The position numbers were made by a program, and so were the translations under genes. 64,000 nucleotides of DNA from Arthrobacter sp. B2a2-09. GTDB taxonomy: Bacteria > Actinomycetota > Actinomycetes > Actinomycetales > Micrococcaceae. Below the pieces are notes generated by a model, which was not told the origin of the DNA, made no database searches, and saw only the letters and a list, made by a program, of their open reading frames with translations. Of the stretch, positions 24,971-32,904 are shown in pieces (the stretch's first letter is position 1; the number at the start of each line of letters is the position of its first letter). The stretch lies in NCBI RefSeq assembly GCF_027587375.1, contig NZ_JAMXIC010000006.1:186001-250000 (forward strand), given 5' to 3'.

Positions 24971-25414
24971 TCAGGCCTGCGGGGCTTGCCCCTGGAGTGA
25001 GGCAATTTGCGCACGTGCGGCTGCGATGAGCTCTTCATTGGTGTTGGCGTGGCCGTTGAGGCCCCAGCCGCCGTCGGGTGCTTCCGTGAGCAGGACCCAG
25101 GTTCGGTCGGGTAACGTCGGATCTGCTGCGGCGGTCGCGACGAGCGCAGTGAGCTGTTCGACCAAGGCGAGCTGCTTGTTGCGGTCCAATGCTCCTGCGT
25201 TTGTGAGCACCTGGACGCGCACGTAGTTGCTGTCGCCGTCGACATTCGACAGATCCCCCTCCGGGAGTTCATGGATGAATGCCGCCGTGTTCTTGCGGAA
25301 CATCGGGATATCCGGCACCTGCTCCACCCGCATCACCGTCGATGCCAGATCAACGGCGAGCTGGTGTTTGTCGGCAAAGGTCCCCGTCGTGGCATACACG
25401 TCGATCATGGGCAT
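24971..25414 (-). CDS. Tautomerase-superfamily protein
   Basis: The mature N-terminus would be Pro (MPMIDVYATTG), the catalytic Pro-1 of the 4-oxalocrotonate tautomerase superfamily. A LASTVMRVEQVPDIPMFRKNTAAFIHEL segment follows. At 147 residues it is the long (fused-motif) type rather than the 60-residue type. The start lies behind GAAGAGGAGAAGCATC. It may isomerise a 2-oxo acid. It could in principle supply the isomerase step missing from the homoprotocatechuate cluster about 5 kb away, but it is not in that operon. Confidence 0.8.
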   Translation of the reverse strand: MPMIDVYATTGTFADKHQLAVDLASTVMRVEQVPDIPMFRKNTAAFIHELPEGDLSNVDGDSNYVRVQVLTNAGALDRNKQLALVEQLTALVATAAADPTLPDRTWVLLTEAPDGGWGLNGHANTNEELIAAARAQIASLQGQAPQA

Positions 25415-25438
25415 GATGCTTCTCCTCTTCGATGTTGG

Positions 25439-26632
25439 TCAATCGTCATGATTTTCTGCAATCCTTGCATCTTGCTGTCCCAGTGTCTTCCTCTGGGCAA
25501 TCATTTGCGGGTCGTCTGGCTTGACGTCCTTGGAGGTGCGGTTCTTCGGCCGGTGCGGCGGGATCGGCTCGGACGCGAAACGTCGTGGGCCGCTCCACAG
25601 TGATGGCGGAGCGTCGATCGCGTAGGCGAGGGCGTATGCGACTTTTTCGTAGTTGACGCGCCAGCCCTTGAAGTGGGGCCAGGCTTGTTCCGCCGTCACC
25701 TCAACCGGGTAGTCGACGGTTCGCAGGAGCTCCACGGCTGTTTGGAAATCTTCGAAGGTCACGTCGATTTCGGAATCCGGATCGGGGTCTTCCTCGACCG
25801 GGATTCGAATAGCCCGCGCCACTTGATTCAGGCAGGTGAACCCCATCCGAAGGACCAGCCGCGCTCTCGTGCTCGGGGCAGACCCTGGACTCAAGGAAAG
25901 CTGCAACGCGGCCGCATCCATGACGCTGAGGAGGGAGTTGAGCCAGTTCGATTGCGGCGCTGGTGAACGGAACCACACCAAGGTGAGGTAGGTGCTGTGA
26001 GATTCGGCCACATCGGCGGCCCACCGCTCCCACGTACGGTAAAGCTCGCTTAGCTCGCTGGTACTGGTTTGAGCGGCCATGCCAAACCGTGTGCGCACCA
26101 AAAGCTCCGGCCCCCATGCAGGTGAGCCTGCCCTCGATACCAGCAGCGTTACCTCCGCCTCGCGCCGGTTGAAGGCTGCATAAAGCGTTGGCAGGTAACC
26201 GATCTGCAAAGCGATCACAATCAACCCGGTATACGCGGCCACGTACACCAACACCGTGTTGCCAACGTTGGATGGGGCAGCGTAACCGAGCGTGAACATC
26301 GCGGAGCCGGCCTCGCTTGAGGCTTGCCAGATGTCACCATCGACGAAGGGTAGCAGCAGGAGACTGAACGACAGGTCGAACAGGATCACCCAAACAAGCA
26401 GTCGGACGAACAGTGCCATCGGAGACTGCCAGGCAAGGATCCGATCACGCACTTCGTACGAGGTGGCGGGCTTCGTGATGGCAAAGAAGATTTTCGCAGT
26501 GACCATATGGGTCACCCGTGAAAGGTTGCTGTGCAGCGGCCGCGGCACGATCAGCGTTCCGATCACACTCATCCAGTTCAGGAGCAACCCAACCAACCCG
26601 ACTGAAAAACACGCCCACATTAATACTGTCAA
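25439..26632 (-). CDS. Membrane protein resembling an ion channel
   Basis: The 397-residue protein (TTG start at 26632 behind GAAAGAG; ATG at 26620 is an alternative) has hydrophobic segments at the N-terminus, around residues 75-95 and around 125-150. Between the last two is SEAGSAMFTLGYAAP, which resembles a channel pore helix and filter (TxGY), followed by another span. A long, mostly helical and polar cytoplasmic C-terminal half ends in a basic/proline-rich tail. A bacterial ion-channel role is inferred from this layout only. Confidence 0.6.
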   Translation of the reverse strand: MTVLMWACFSVGLVGLLLNWMSVIGTLIVPRPLHSNLSRVTHMVTAKIFFAITKPATSYEVRDRILAWQSPMALFVRLLVWVILFDLSFSLLLLPFVDGDIWQASSEAGSAMFTLGYAAPSNVGNTVLVYVAAYTGLIVIALQIGYLPTLYAAFNRREAEVTLLVSRAGSPAWGPELLVRTRFGMAAQTSTSELSELYRTWERWAADVAESHSTYLTLVWFRSPAPQSNWLNSLLSVMDAAALQLSLSPGSAPSTRARLVLRMGFTCLNQVARAIRIPVEEDPDPDSEIDVTFEDFQTAVELLRTVDYPVEVTAEQAWPHFKGWRVNYEKVAYALAYAIDAPPSLWSGPRRFASEPIPPHRPKNRTSKDVKPDDPQMIAQRKTLGQQDARIAENHDD

Positions 26633-26811
26633 TACGCTCTTTCGACAATGTCGGACACAAATTCAGCTATTGTCCACCGGAAGGGACAAAGCTGGTGAGG
26701 CTCGTATCATTCATTCCACCCTCGGATCTTGTCAAGGGTGATGGGTTCCGTCGTGCTGAGGGATGCGACGTTACCAACAACGCATGGCCGGAGAGCTCAG
26801 GAGAAACCATC

Positions 26812-27732
26812 GTGGCAAGTCAACTTATCCTCGGCGCGGGACCCATAGGCGGAACACTCGCGAAGCAACTCACCGCCCGTGGCGACCAAGTCACGCTTGG
26901 GACCCGCAGCGGCACCACCGTCCCCGGCGCGACTCCACTGAAGCTGGACGCCAGCAACGCGGCCGATGTGGCACAGGCTGCGCGCGGAGCCGACACGATC
27001 TTTGTTTGCACCAACCCGCCGTACACCAACTGGGTAGCCGACTGGCCGCCGATCTTCGACGCCGTGATCACTGCGGCCCGTGATTCCGGGGCCGCGCTTG
27101 TGTTCATGGGCAACCTCTATGCGTACGGACCGCCGGTCGGTCCGATGACCGAGCATTCACGGCTCGCCACCACCGAGAAAAAGGGCCTGGTGCGCAAAGC
27201 GGGTTGGGAGAAAGTGCTCGCGGCGCACGAACGCGGTGAAATCCGGGCCGTGGAGGTTCGGGCCAGCGACTACTTCGGTCCTGGGTCCATCGGCATGTCG
27301 ACACACCTCGGCGGTGGCTTTTTCGCACCACTCTTGGCCTCCAAAACGGCGCGCGTCGTTGGGAACCCCGCACTAGAGCACAGTTGGAGCTTCCTGCCCG
27401 ATATCGCCGCGACACTGATCGCGGCCGCAGACCACACCGGCGAATGGGGGCGAGCCTGGCATGTGCCGAGTGCATCCGTCCCCCGCACGGAAATTGCGCG
27501 GCAGGTAAATGAGCGCTGGAGCGTGAAAGGCCGGGTCGCCTCGATCCCGCAGTGGTCACTCAAAGCCCTCGGCACCGTCATTCCGATCATGCGCGAGATC
27601 GCAGCTTCCAGCTACCAATTCACGATGCCCTTCGTGATCGACTCAACGGAGACGCAAAGGATGCTGGGTGTCACGGCGACGCCGTGGGACGAAGCGCTGG
27701 AGGTCACGGTGAACAGCTACCGTAAGCCGTGA
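26812..27732 (+). CDS. NAD(P)-dependent epimerase/reductase-like protein
   Basis: The GTG at 26812 follows CAGGAGAAACCATC, giving 306 residues; the open frame upstream is not used. It starts with a Rossmann motif LILGAGPIGGTLAKQLTARG. It continues with FVCTNPPYTN, FMGNLYAYGPPVGPMTE (Tyr-containing) and a substrate-domain pattern typical of extended or atypical SDR epimerases. It is probably a sugar- or quinone-type reductase. No operon partner is evident, as the flanking genes are on the opposite strand. Confidence 0.82.
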   Translation: MASQLILGAGPIGGTLAKQLTARGDQVTLGTRSGTTVPGATPLKLDASNAADVAQAARGADTIFVCTNPPYTNWVADWPPIFDAVITAARDSGAALVFMGNLYAYGPPVGPMTEHSRLATTEKKGLVRKAGWEKVLAAHERGEIRAVEVRASDYFGPGSIGMSTHLGGGFFAPLLASKTARVVGNPALEHSWSFLPDIAATLIAAADHTGEWGRAWHVPSASVPRTEIARQVNERWSVKGRVASIPQWSLKALGTVIPIMREIAASSYQFTMPFVIDSTETQRMLGVTATPWDEALEVTVNSYRKP

Positions 27733-27753
27733 ACGAGCAATTAGGTACGGTGA

Positions 27754-28458
27754 CTATCCCGTCCGCTCAACAGCCGCAAGAATGGCTTCCCCGAGTGCAA
27801 TCGGCTTGGTGAACTGGGGCCAGTGCCCGGTGGGCAGATCCATGAATTCGACATCGTTGATGCGCGCGAGCTCGGCCACGAAGGGGTGGCCGGATTCGAT
27901 CCATTCGCCGAGCAGGCTGGAAGGGAATTCGCACGCGATGATGGTGGCCGGGACGTCGTAGCGGCGAACATCGTGCAAGCGCTGCTTATCGGACGTCACT
28001 TTCTTGGGTTCCGGAATCGCACGCGCCCGGAAGGCAGCCCGCAGTTCCTCGTTGAGGTCCACAAGGTCCTCAGTTTCGAAAAGCTCCCACGGCGGCAACG
28101 GCACGGCGTCGCCCTCTACCGGCAGTTCGTCGTTGATGACTCCGCCCTCGCCAAGCGGGCCGCTGTCCACGTACACCGCCCGGACCACGCGGTCCGGGCG
28201 GGCGTCGACGGCGCCGTGGATGATGGCGCCCCCACCGGAGTGGCCGACCAGAACAACGGGGTTGCCGACGGCGTCAACAGCCGCCACTACTGCGTCGATG
28301 TGATCCCTAAGGCCGATGCCGGACCTTGGGGCGTCAATGGCCTCCAGCCCGGGCAGCGTGAGTGGGTGGACGGTGTGCCCCGCAGCAACGAGCGGCGGCG
28401 TGACCTCCGACCACGAAGAAGCGTCCAACCAGAATCCGGGAACCATGATGATGTCCAT
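27754..28458 (-). CDS. Alpha/beta-fold hydrolase
   Basis: The 234-residue protein begins with the strand-loop MDIIMVPGFWLDASSW. The nucleophile elbow is GHSGGG, and the C-terminal LPTGHWPQFTKP supplies the catalytic His. The family includes esterases and salicylate-esterase-like proteins. It lies 74 bp downstream of where the flavin hydroxylase gene ends, on the same strand, and could be co-transcribed with it. Substrate unknown. Confidence 0.87.
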   Translation of the reverse strand: MDIIMVPGFWLDASSWSEVTPPLVAAGHTVHPLTLPGLEAIDAPRSGIGLRDHIDAVVAAVDAVGNPVVLVGHSGGGAIIHGAVDARPDRVVRAVYVDSGPLGEGGVINDELPVEGDAVPLPPWELFETEDLVDLNEELRAAFRARAIPEPKKVTSDKQRLHDVRRYDVPATIIACEFPSSLLGEWIESGHPFVAELARINDVEFMDLPTGHWPQFTKPIALGEAILAAVERTG

Positions 28459-28532
28459 GCCGGTACCCTACGACGAGCCACCGACAGAATGAACCCTTCC
28501 GCAGGTCCAGCGCGCCAAGCCGCGCCAACAGC

Positions 28533-30437
28533 TCACACTGCCGCGGTCCGTCCCGATCGAAGGAGCGGCGCGAAGAACGCGGCGAGTTCCGTCGTCGCGG
28601 TCAAGGGCAGCACGTTCGCGACGTACTGGTCCGGGCGCACCACCACCACGACGCCGCCGCGGTCAAGGCCGCGCAGCTCGAAGATGTCAGCCGAAGGATC
28701 AGTGCCGTAGACGTTCTCGAGGTAGGTGAGCTTGAACGGCCCGACTTGCGGCTTGAACGCCTCCGGTACGGCCCCGATGTCGACGCTTGTGTGCTCCTGC
28801 TGGTAGATCACCTTCACGTCGAACCACGCGTCACGGTCAGCGCCCGACGGCGTCGCGGCCAGCGGTGAGTCCGGTGCGTTCGCGATCCACTCGGCAAAGT
28901 CCGCGGCAGGGGACTGTGCACCGGCCACCTCGGCGTCCGCGAAGACGTAGATGCGCCAGCGGCCGTCCGCTTTGGCCTGGTGGCCGAGTTGCAGCGGGTT
29001 GGTGTCGCAGACCCGCACCACCGGGGCGGACTTGAAACGCTTGCCGATGGTGAATCCCGTGGCCAGGCTTTGGTGTGTTGGCTCGGCGATGAGCGGCGAG
29101 GGAGCGTAGTGGGTCATGAAGCCGGCAGGGAACTCCGCCGTGTTCACATAGAAGTTCTCCAGCTCGGTGGGGTCCTCGAATTCCTCGGGCTTTTTGGCCA
29201 TGAGCGTGGACCACTCTTTGTCGAAGTCGATGAGGTTCTTGGCAACGACCTGGCGCTCGGCGGAGTACGTGGACAGCAGGCTCTCCGGGCTGCGGCCTTC
29301 GAGTACGTGTCCGAGCTTCCAGGCCAGGTTGAAGCCGTCCTGCATGGAGACGTTCATGCCCTGGCCGGCCTTGGCGCTGTGGGTGTGGCATGCGTCGCCG
29401 GTGATGAAAACACGGGGAGTGCGGGTGCCGCGCTCCTCCGGCAGGACGTCGTCGAACCTGTCCGTGAGCCGGTGCCCCACCTCGTAGACACTGTGCCAGG
29501 CGACGTTGCGCACGTCGAGCGTGTAGGGGTGCAGGATTTCGTTGGCTTTCGCGATGATCTCCTCGATGGTGGTGTTGCGCACGGAGCGGTTGTCATTCCG
29601 GTCCACCTCGCCGAGGTCGACGTACATGCGGAAGAGGTGGCCGCCTTCGCGCGGGATCAGCAGGATGCTGCCGCCCGTGCCGGACTGGATGGCGCATTTC
29701 GTGCGGATGTCGGGGAAGTCCGTGACGGCAAGGACGTCCATGACGCCCCAGGCGTGGTTGGCCTGGTCCCCGGCGAGGGTGCAGCCGATCGACTCCCGCA
29801 CCTTGCTCCGCGCACCGTCCGCCCCCACGACGTACTTGGCCCGGACGACGCGTTCCTGGCCTTCGTTGGTTCCGGCGGTGTGGAGAAGGGTGACGGTGAC
29901 GGGGTAGTCGCCCTCGCCGGTGACCTCGAGGCCGCGGAACTCGTATCCGTAGTCGGGAGACATGCGGGTAGGGGAGTTCGCCATGAACTCGGCGAAGTAG
30001 TCCAGCACGCGCGCCTGGTTCACGATGAGGTGCGGGAATTCGCTGATGTCTCCGGTCGGATCGTCGAGGGCGCGGGCGGTGCGGATGATGCGCGAGGGAT
30101 CCGCGGGGTCCGGCTTCCAGAACGCCATCTCGGTGATCCGATACGCCTCGGCGATGATCCGCTCGGCGAATCCGAAGGCCTGGAACGTCTCCACGCTCCG
30201 GGCCTGGATGCCGTCGGCCTGGCCGATCGCGAGCCTCCCGCCGCGGCGCTCCACGATCCGCGTCGTGACGCCCGGGAACTGGGACAACTGTGCGGCGGCG
30301 AGCATGCCCGCGGGCCCGCTGCCCACGATGAGCACGTCGACCTCGTCGGGAATGTCAGTGGGCCTGTTGATCCCGACACCGGCGGCCGCCTGGACTCGCG
30401 GGTCACCGGACACATAACCGTGGTGGTGGAACTGCAT
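28533..30437 (-). CDS. FAD-dependent aromatic hydroxylase (phenol hydroxylase/3-hydroxybenzoate 4-hydroxylase type)
   Basis: The ATG at 30437 behind GTGAGGAAATCCC gives 634 residues, the size of MobA/phenol 2-monooxygenase proteins. The FAD motif is LIVGSGPAGMLAAAQL, the DG motif is VVGADGARSKVRESIG, and the GD motif is FITGDACHTHSAKAGQGMN. A C-terminal thioredoxin-like domain follows. It is divergent from the homoprotocatechuate operon across 238 bp with operator-like repeats. The likely job is ring hydroxylation of a phenolic (for example a hydroxyphenylacetate) to the catechol cleaved by HpaD. The exact substrate is inferred from context. Confidence 0.88.
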   Translation of the reverse strand: MQFHHHGYVSGDPRVQAAAGVGINRPTDIPDEVDVLIVGSGPAGMLAAAQLSQFPGVTTRIVERRGGRLAIGQADGIQARSVETFQAFGFAERIIAEAYRITEMAFWKPDPADPSRIIRTARALDDPTGDISEFPHLIVNQARVLDYFAEFMANSPTRMSPDYGYEFRGLEVTGEGDYPVTVTLLHTAGTNEGQERVVRAKYVVGADGARSKVRESIGCTLAGDQANHAWGVMDVLAVTDFPDIRTKCAIQSGTGGSILLIPREGGHLFRMYVDLGEVDRNDNRSVRNTTIEEIIAKANEILHPYTLDVRNVAWHSVYEVGHRLTDRFDDVLPEERGTRTPRVFITGDACHTHSAKAGQGMNVSMQDGFNLAWKLGHVLEGRSPESLLSTYSAERQVVAKNLIDFDKEWSTLMAKKPEEFEDPTELENFYVNTAEFPAGFMTHYAPSPLIAEPTHQSLATGFTIGKRFKSAPVVRVCDTNPLQLGHQAKADGRWRIYVFADAEVAGAQSPAADFAEWIANAPDSPLAATPSGADRDAWFDVKVIYQQEHTSVDIGAVPEAFKPQVGPFKLTYLENVYGTDPSADIFELRGLDRGGVVVVVRPDQYVANVLPLTATTELAAFFAPLLRSGRTAAV

Positions 30438-30464
30438 GGGATTTCCTCACTTCGTTGTGTGGTT

Positions 30465-30499
30465 GTTCAATTATAGAACTGTGAATTCTCTATTTGAAC
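30465..30499. promoter_or_regulatory. Long imperfect inverted repeat upstream of hydroxylase gene
   Basis: Left arm GTTCAATTATAGAA (30465-30478) and right arm TTCTCTATTTGAAC (30486-30499) match at 12 of 14 positions with a 7-nt spacer. It ends 28 bp upstream of the hydroxylase start. The size and position suit an operator for a dimeric or tetrameric regulator. Confidence 0.55.
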
Positions 30500-30610
30500 C
30501 CTGAATTGGATTCTAACTGTACGGCAGGTGTGACGTGGGCTACAAGGCCGGATGGCCGACCCTGGCGCGATCCGCGCCGGGCCCGTGAGACTGTGCCTGA
30601 AAACGGGGGT

Positions 30611-30652
30611 TGACGTCCCGAAGCTCCCGGGTCATAGTTATCGTATACGATT
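30611..30652 (+). promoter_or_regulatory. Promoter with overlapping GntR-type operator
   Basis: TTGACG (30611-30616) and CATAGT (30634-30639) are separated by 17 bp, a good sigma-70-like promoter. Directly downstream, ATCGTATACGAT (30641-30652) is a perfect palindrome of the form recognised by FCD-type GntR regulators (TNGT...ACNA). It would cover the start point. The operon's second gene encodes a GntR protein, so autorepression is likely. Confidence 0.65.
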
Positions 30653-30675
30653 TCGTACTCGATGAGGAGTAAATC

Positions 30676-32154
30676 TTGGAAAAGGTCACCGACCACATCC
30701 TGGCCGCGGCCCGCAAGGTCATCGCGGTGCATATCAACTACCCCAGCCGGGCCGCCCAGCGGGGCCGTACGCCGGAGCAGCCGTCGTACTTCCTGAAGCC
30801 TTCGTCGTCCCTGACATTCGGCTCGGCAGAAGCGCCTTCATCGGTGGAGCGTCCGGCCGGTTGCGAGCTCCTCGGGTACGAGGGCGAGATCGCGCTGGTC
30901 ATCGGCAAGCCCGCCCGTCGGGTCAGCATCGAGGACGCTTGGAGCCACGTCGGGTGGGTCACTGCCAGCAACGACCTGGGCGTCTACGACCTCCGCTACG
31001 CGGACAAGGGCTCCAACCTCCGGTCCAAGGGCGGCGACGGCTTCACCCCGGTAGGGCCCGCGCTCATCCCGGCCGCCGACGTCGACCCCTCCCAACTGCG
31101 CATCCGCACCTGGCACAACGGCGAACTTGTGCAGGACGACACCACCGAAGGCTTGCTGTTCCCCTTCGCGCGCCTCGTCGCCGATCTCTCGCAGCTCCTC
31201 ACACTGGAAACCGGCGACATCATCCTGACCGGAACCCCGGCCGGCGCCTCCGTCGCCCAGCCCGGCGACGTCGTCGAGGTTGAAGTCACCGCCGTCGGGC
31301 TCAGCAGCGGCCGCCTGGTCACCACAGTGACGGAAGGTACGACGCCGTTCGCGGACTTCGGTGCCCGGCCCAAGTCCGATGACACGCAGCGGGAGGAAGC
31401 GTACGGTTCCCGCGAAGCGGCGGGGTTGCCGCCGCTGGAAAATCCGGCGCCCGTCCTTACGCCTGAGCTGAAGAAGAAACTCGAGAGCGTCGCCACCGCG
31501 ACGTTGTCCAGCCAATTGCGCAAGCGCGGGCTGAACAACGTGAGCATCGACGGACTGCAGGCCACCCGCCCGGACCGCCGCGTCGTCGGGCTCGCCCGGA
31601 CCTTGCGTTACGTTCCCAACCGGGAGGACCTGTTCAAGACCCACGGCGGCGGCTTCAACGCGCAGAAGCGCGCGATCGACTCCGTGAACGAGGGCGAAAT
31701 CCTGGTCATGGAGGCCCGGGGCGAAAAGGGCACAGGCACTGTCGGGGACATCCTCGCGCTGCGCGCCCAGATGCGCGGCGCCGCAGCCATTATCACCGAC
31801 GGCGGCGTCCGCGACTATTCTGCGGTGGCTGGACTGGACATGCCCACCTACTTCGCCAACCCACACCCCGCCGTGCTGGGCCGCCGGCACATCCCGTGGG
31901 ACACGGACATCACCATCGCCTGCGGCGGGGCCACGGTCCAGCCCGGGGACATCATTGTGGCCGACTCGGACGGCATCCTGGTGATCCCGCCGGCCATCGC
32001 CGGGGAACTCGTGGATGAGTGCATCGAGCAGGAGAAGGAAGAATCCTTCATCTTCGAGATGGTCAAGCAGGGCAACAGCGTGGACGGTTTGTATCCGATG
32101 AACGCGCAGTGGCGTGCCCGCTACCAGGAGTGGGAAGGAGCCCAGGGTGACTGA
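30676..32154 (+). CDS. Bifunctional FAH-domain / RraA-domain fusion protein
   Basis: A TTG start at 30676 behind GATGAGGAGTAAATC gives 492 residues. Residues about 30-240 are a fumarylacetoacetate-hydrolase fold with the metal motif GYEGEIALVIGK and DIILTGTPAG. Residues about 265-470 are an RraA/HMG-aldolase-like domain with IITDGGVRDYSAV. In E. coli HpcE/HpaG two FAH domains carry out decarboxylation and isomerisation; here an RraA domain replaces one of them. It leads the homoprotocatechuate operon and probably performs the oxopentene-tricarboxylate decarboxylase step, with an RraA activity of uncertain role. Confidence 0.85.
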   Translation: MEKVTDHILAAARKVIAVHINYPSRAAQRGRTPEQPSYFLKPSSSLTFGSAEAPSSVERPAGCELLGYEGEIALVIGKPARRVSIEDAWSHVGWVTASNDLGVYDLRYADKGSNLRSKGGDGFTPVGPALIPAADVDPSQLRIRTWHNGELVQDDTTEGLLFPFARLVADLSQLLTLETGDIILTGTPAGASVAQPGDVVEVEVTAVGLSSGRLVTTVTEGTTPFADFGARPKSDDTQREEAYGSREAAGLPPLENPAPVLTPELKKKLESVATATLSSQLRKRGLNNVSIDGLQATRPDRRVVGLARTLRYVPNREDLFKTHGGGFNAQKRAIDSVNEGEILVMEARGEKGTGTVGDILALRAQMRGAAAIITDGGVRDYSAVAGLDMPTYFANPHPAVLGRRHIPWDTDITIACGGATVQPGDIIVADSDGILVIPPAIAGELVDECIEQEKEESFIFEMVKQGNSVDGLYPMNAQWRARYQEWEGAQGD

Positions 32155-32848
32155 AACCGCCGTCGGGAGCGTCGCCTTGGGCGAGAAGACCGGGAGCAAG
32201 TCCGAGCAGGCCTATACGGCAGTCAAGGCGCGCATCGTGGAAGGCACCTACACGCCGGGATACCGGCTGGTGCTGGCCAAGATCGCTGAGGACCTGGGCG
32301 TGAGCGTGGTTCCGGTCCGGGAGGCGATCCGCCGCCTGGAGGCCGAGGGGCTCGTGAAGTTCGAGCGCAACGTCGGCGCCACGGTCTCCGGGATCGACCC
32401 CACGGAGTACCTGTACACGATGCAGACCCTGAGCATTATCGAAGGAGCGGCAACGGCGTTGTCCGCACCGCTGATCGATTCCGTGGCGATTGCACGGGCC
32501 CGCGCGGTGAACGCCGAGATGCGCGATTGCCTGGAGCATTTCGACCCGGTCCGCTTCACGGCGCTGAACCAGGATTTCCACAGCGTGCTCTTTGAACACT
32601 GTCCCAATCCGCACATCCTGGACCTCGTGCACCGCGGCTGGAACCGGCTCGCCTCGATCAGGGCCTCGACGTTCCGCTTCGTCCCCGGCCGCGCGCAGGA
32701 ATCCGTCAAAGAGCACGAGGCGCTGCTTCAACTCATCGAAAGCAACGCCGACGCCAACACCATCGAACACGCCGCCCGCCGGCACCGCAGCGCCACCCTG
32801 GACGCGTACCTCGCACAAAGCAACGCGGGGTCAGTTAGCGCCCATTAA
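32147..32848 (+). CDS. GntR-family regulator, FCD type
   Basis: The GTG at 32147 lies behind GGAAGGAGCCCAGG and overlaps the fusion-protein stop by 8 bp, giving 233 residues. The winged helix reads GYRLVLAKIAEDLGVSVVPVREAIRRLEAEGLVKF. A C-terminal all-helical FCD ligand domain has the metal-type residues in NQDFHSVLFEH and VKEHEALLQLI. It probably represses the surrounding hpa operon through the palindrome at 30641-30652. Its last codons (about QSNAGSVSAH) are formed by the left half of a hairpin repeat. Confidence 0.9.
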   Translation: MTETAVGSVALGEKTGSKSEQAYTAVKARIVEGTYTPGYRLVLAKIAEDLGVSVVPVREAIRRLEAEGLVKFERNVGATVSGIDPTEYLYTMQTLSIIEGAATALSAPLIDSVAIARARAVNAEMRDCLEHFDPVRFTALNQDFHSVLFEHCPNPHILDLVHRGWNRLASIRASTFRFVPGRAQESVKEHEALLQLIESNADANTIEHAARRHRSATLDAYLAQSNAGSVSAH

Positions 32849-32884
32849 ACGGCCCAACATAGGCCGTAAGTGACCCCGCGTTGC
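32820..32884. repeat. 65-bp palindromic element overlapping the GntR stop
   Basis: Perfect 14-bp arms GCAACGCGGGGTCA (32820-32833) and its complement (32871-32884) flank a 37-bp centre that is itself imperfectly symmetric (GTTA.. / ..TAAG). It overlaps the last about 10 codons and stop of the GntR gene and reaches to 21 bp before the aldehyde dehydrogenase start. Size and design resemble the two 66-bp hairpins at 34436 and 37906, but the sequence differs. Confidence 0.75.
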
Positions 32885-32904
32885 ACAAGTAAAGGAAGAC
32901 AACA

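Noticed and set aside
28980..30476. 498-codon plus-strand open frame opposite the flavin hydroxylase
   Set aside because: The minus strand carries all three flavoprotein motifs; the plus frame has no family features.
30838..32199. 453-codon minus-strand frame opposite the FAH-RraA fusion
   Set aside because: Shadow of a gene with clear domains and a ribosome binding site on the plus strand.
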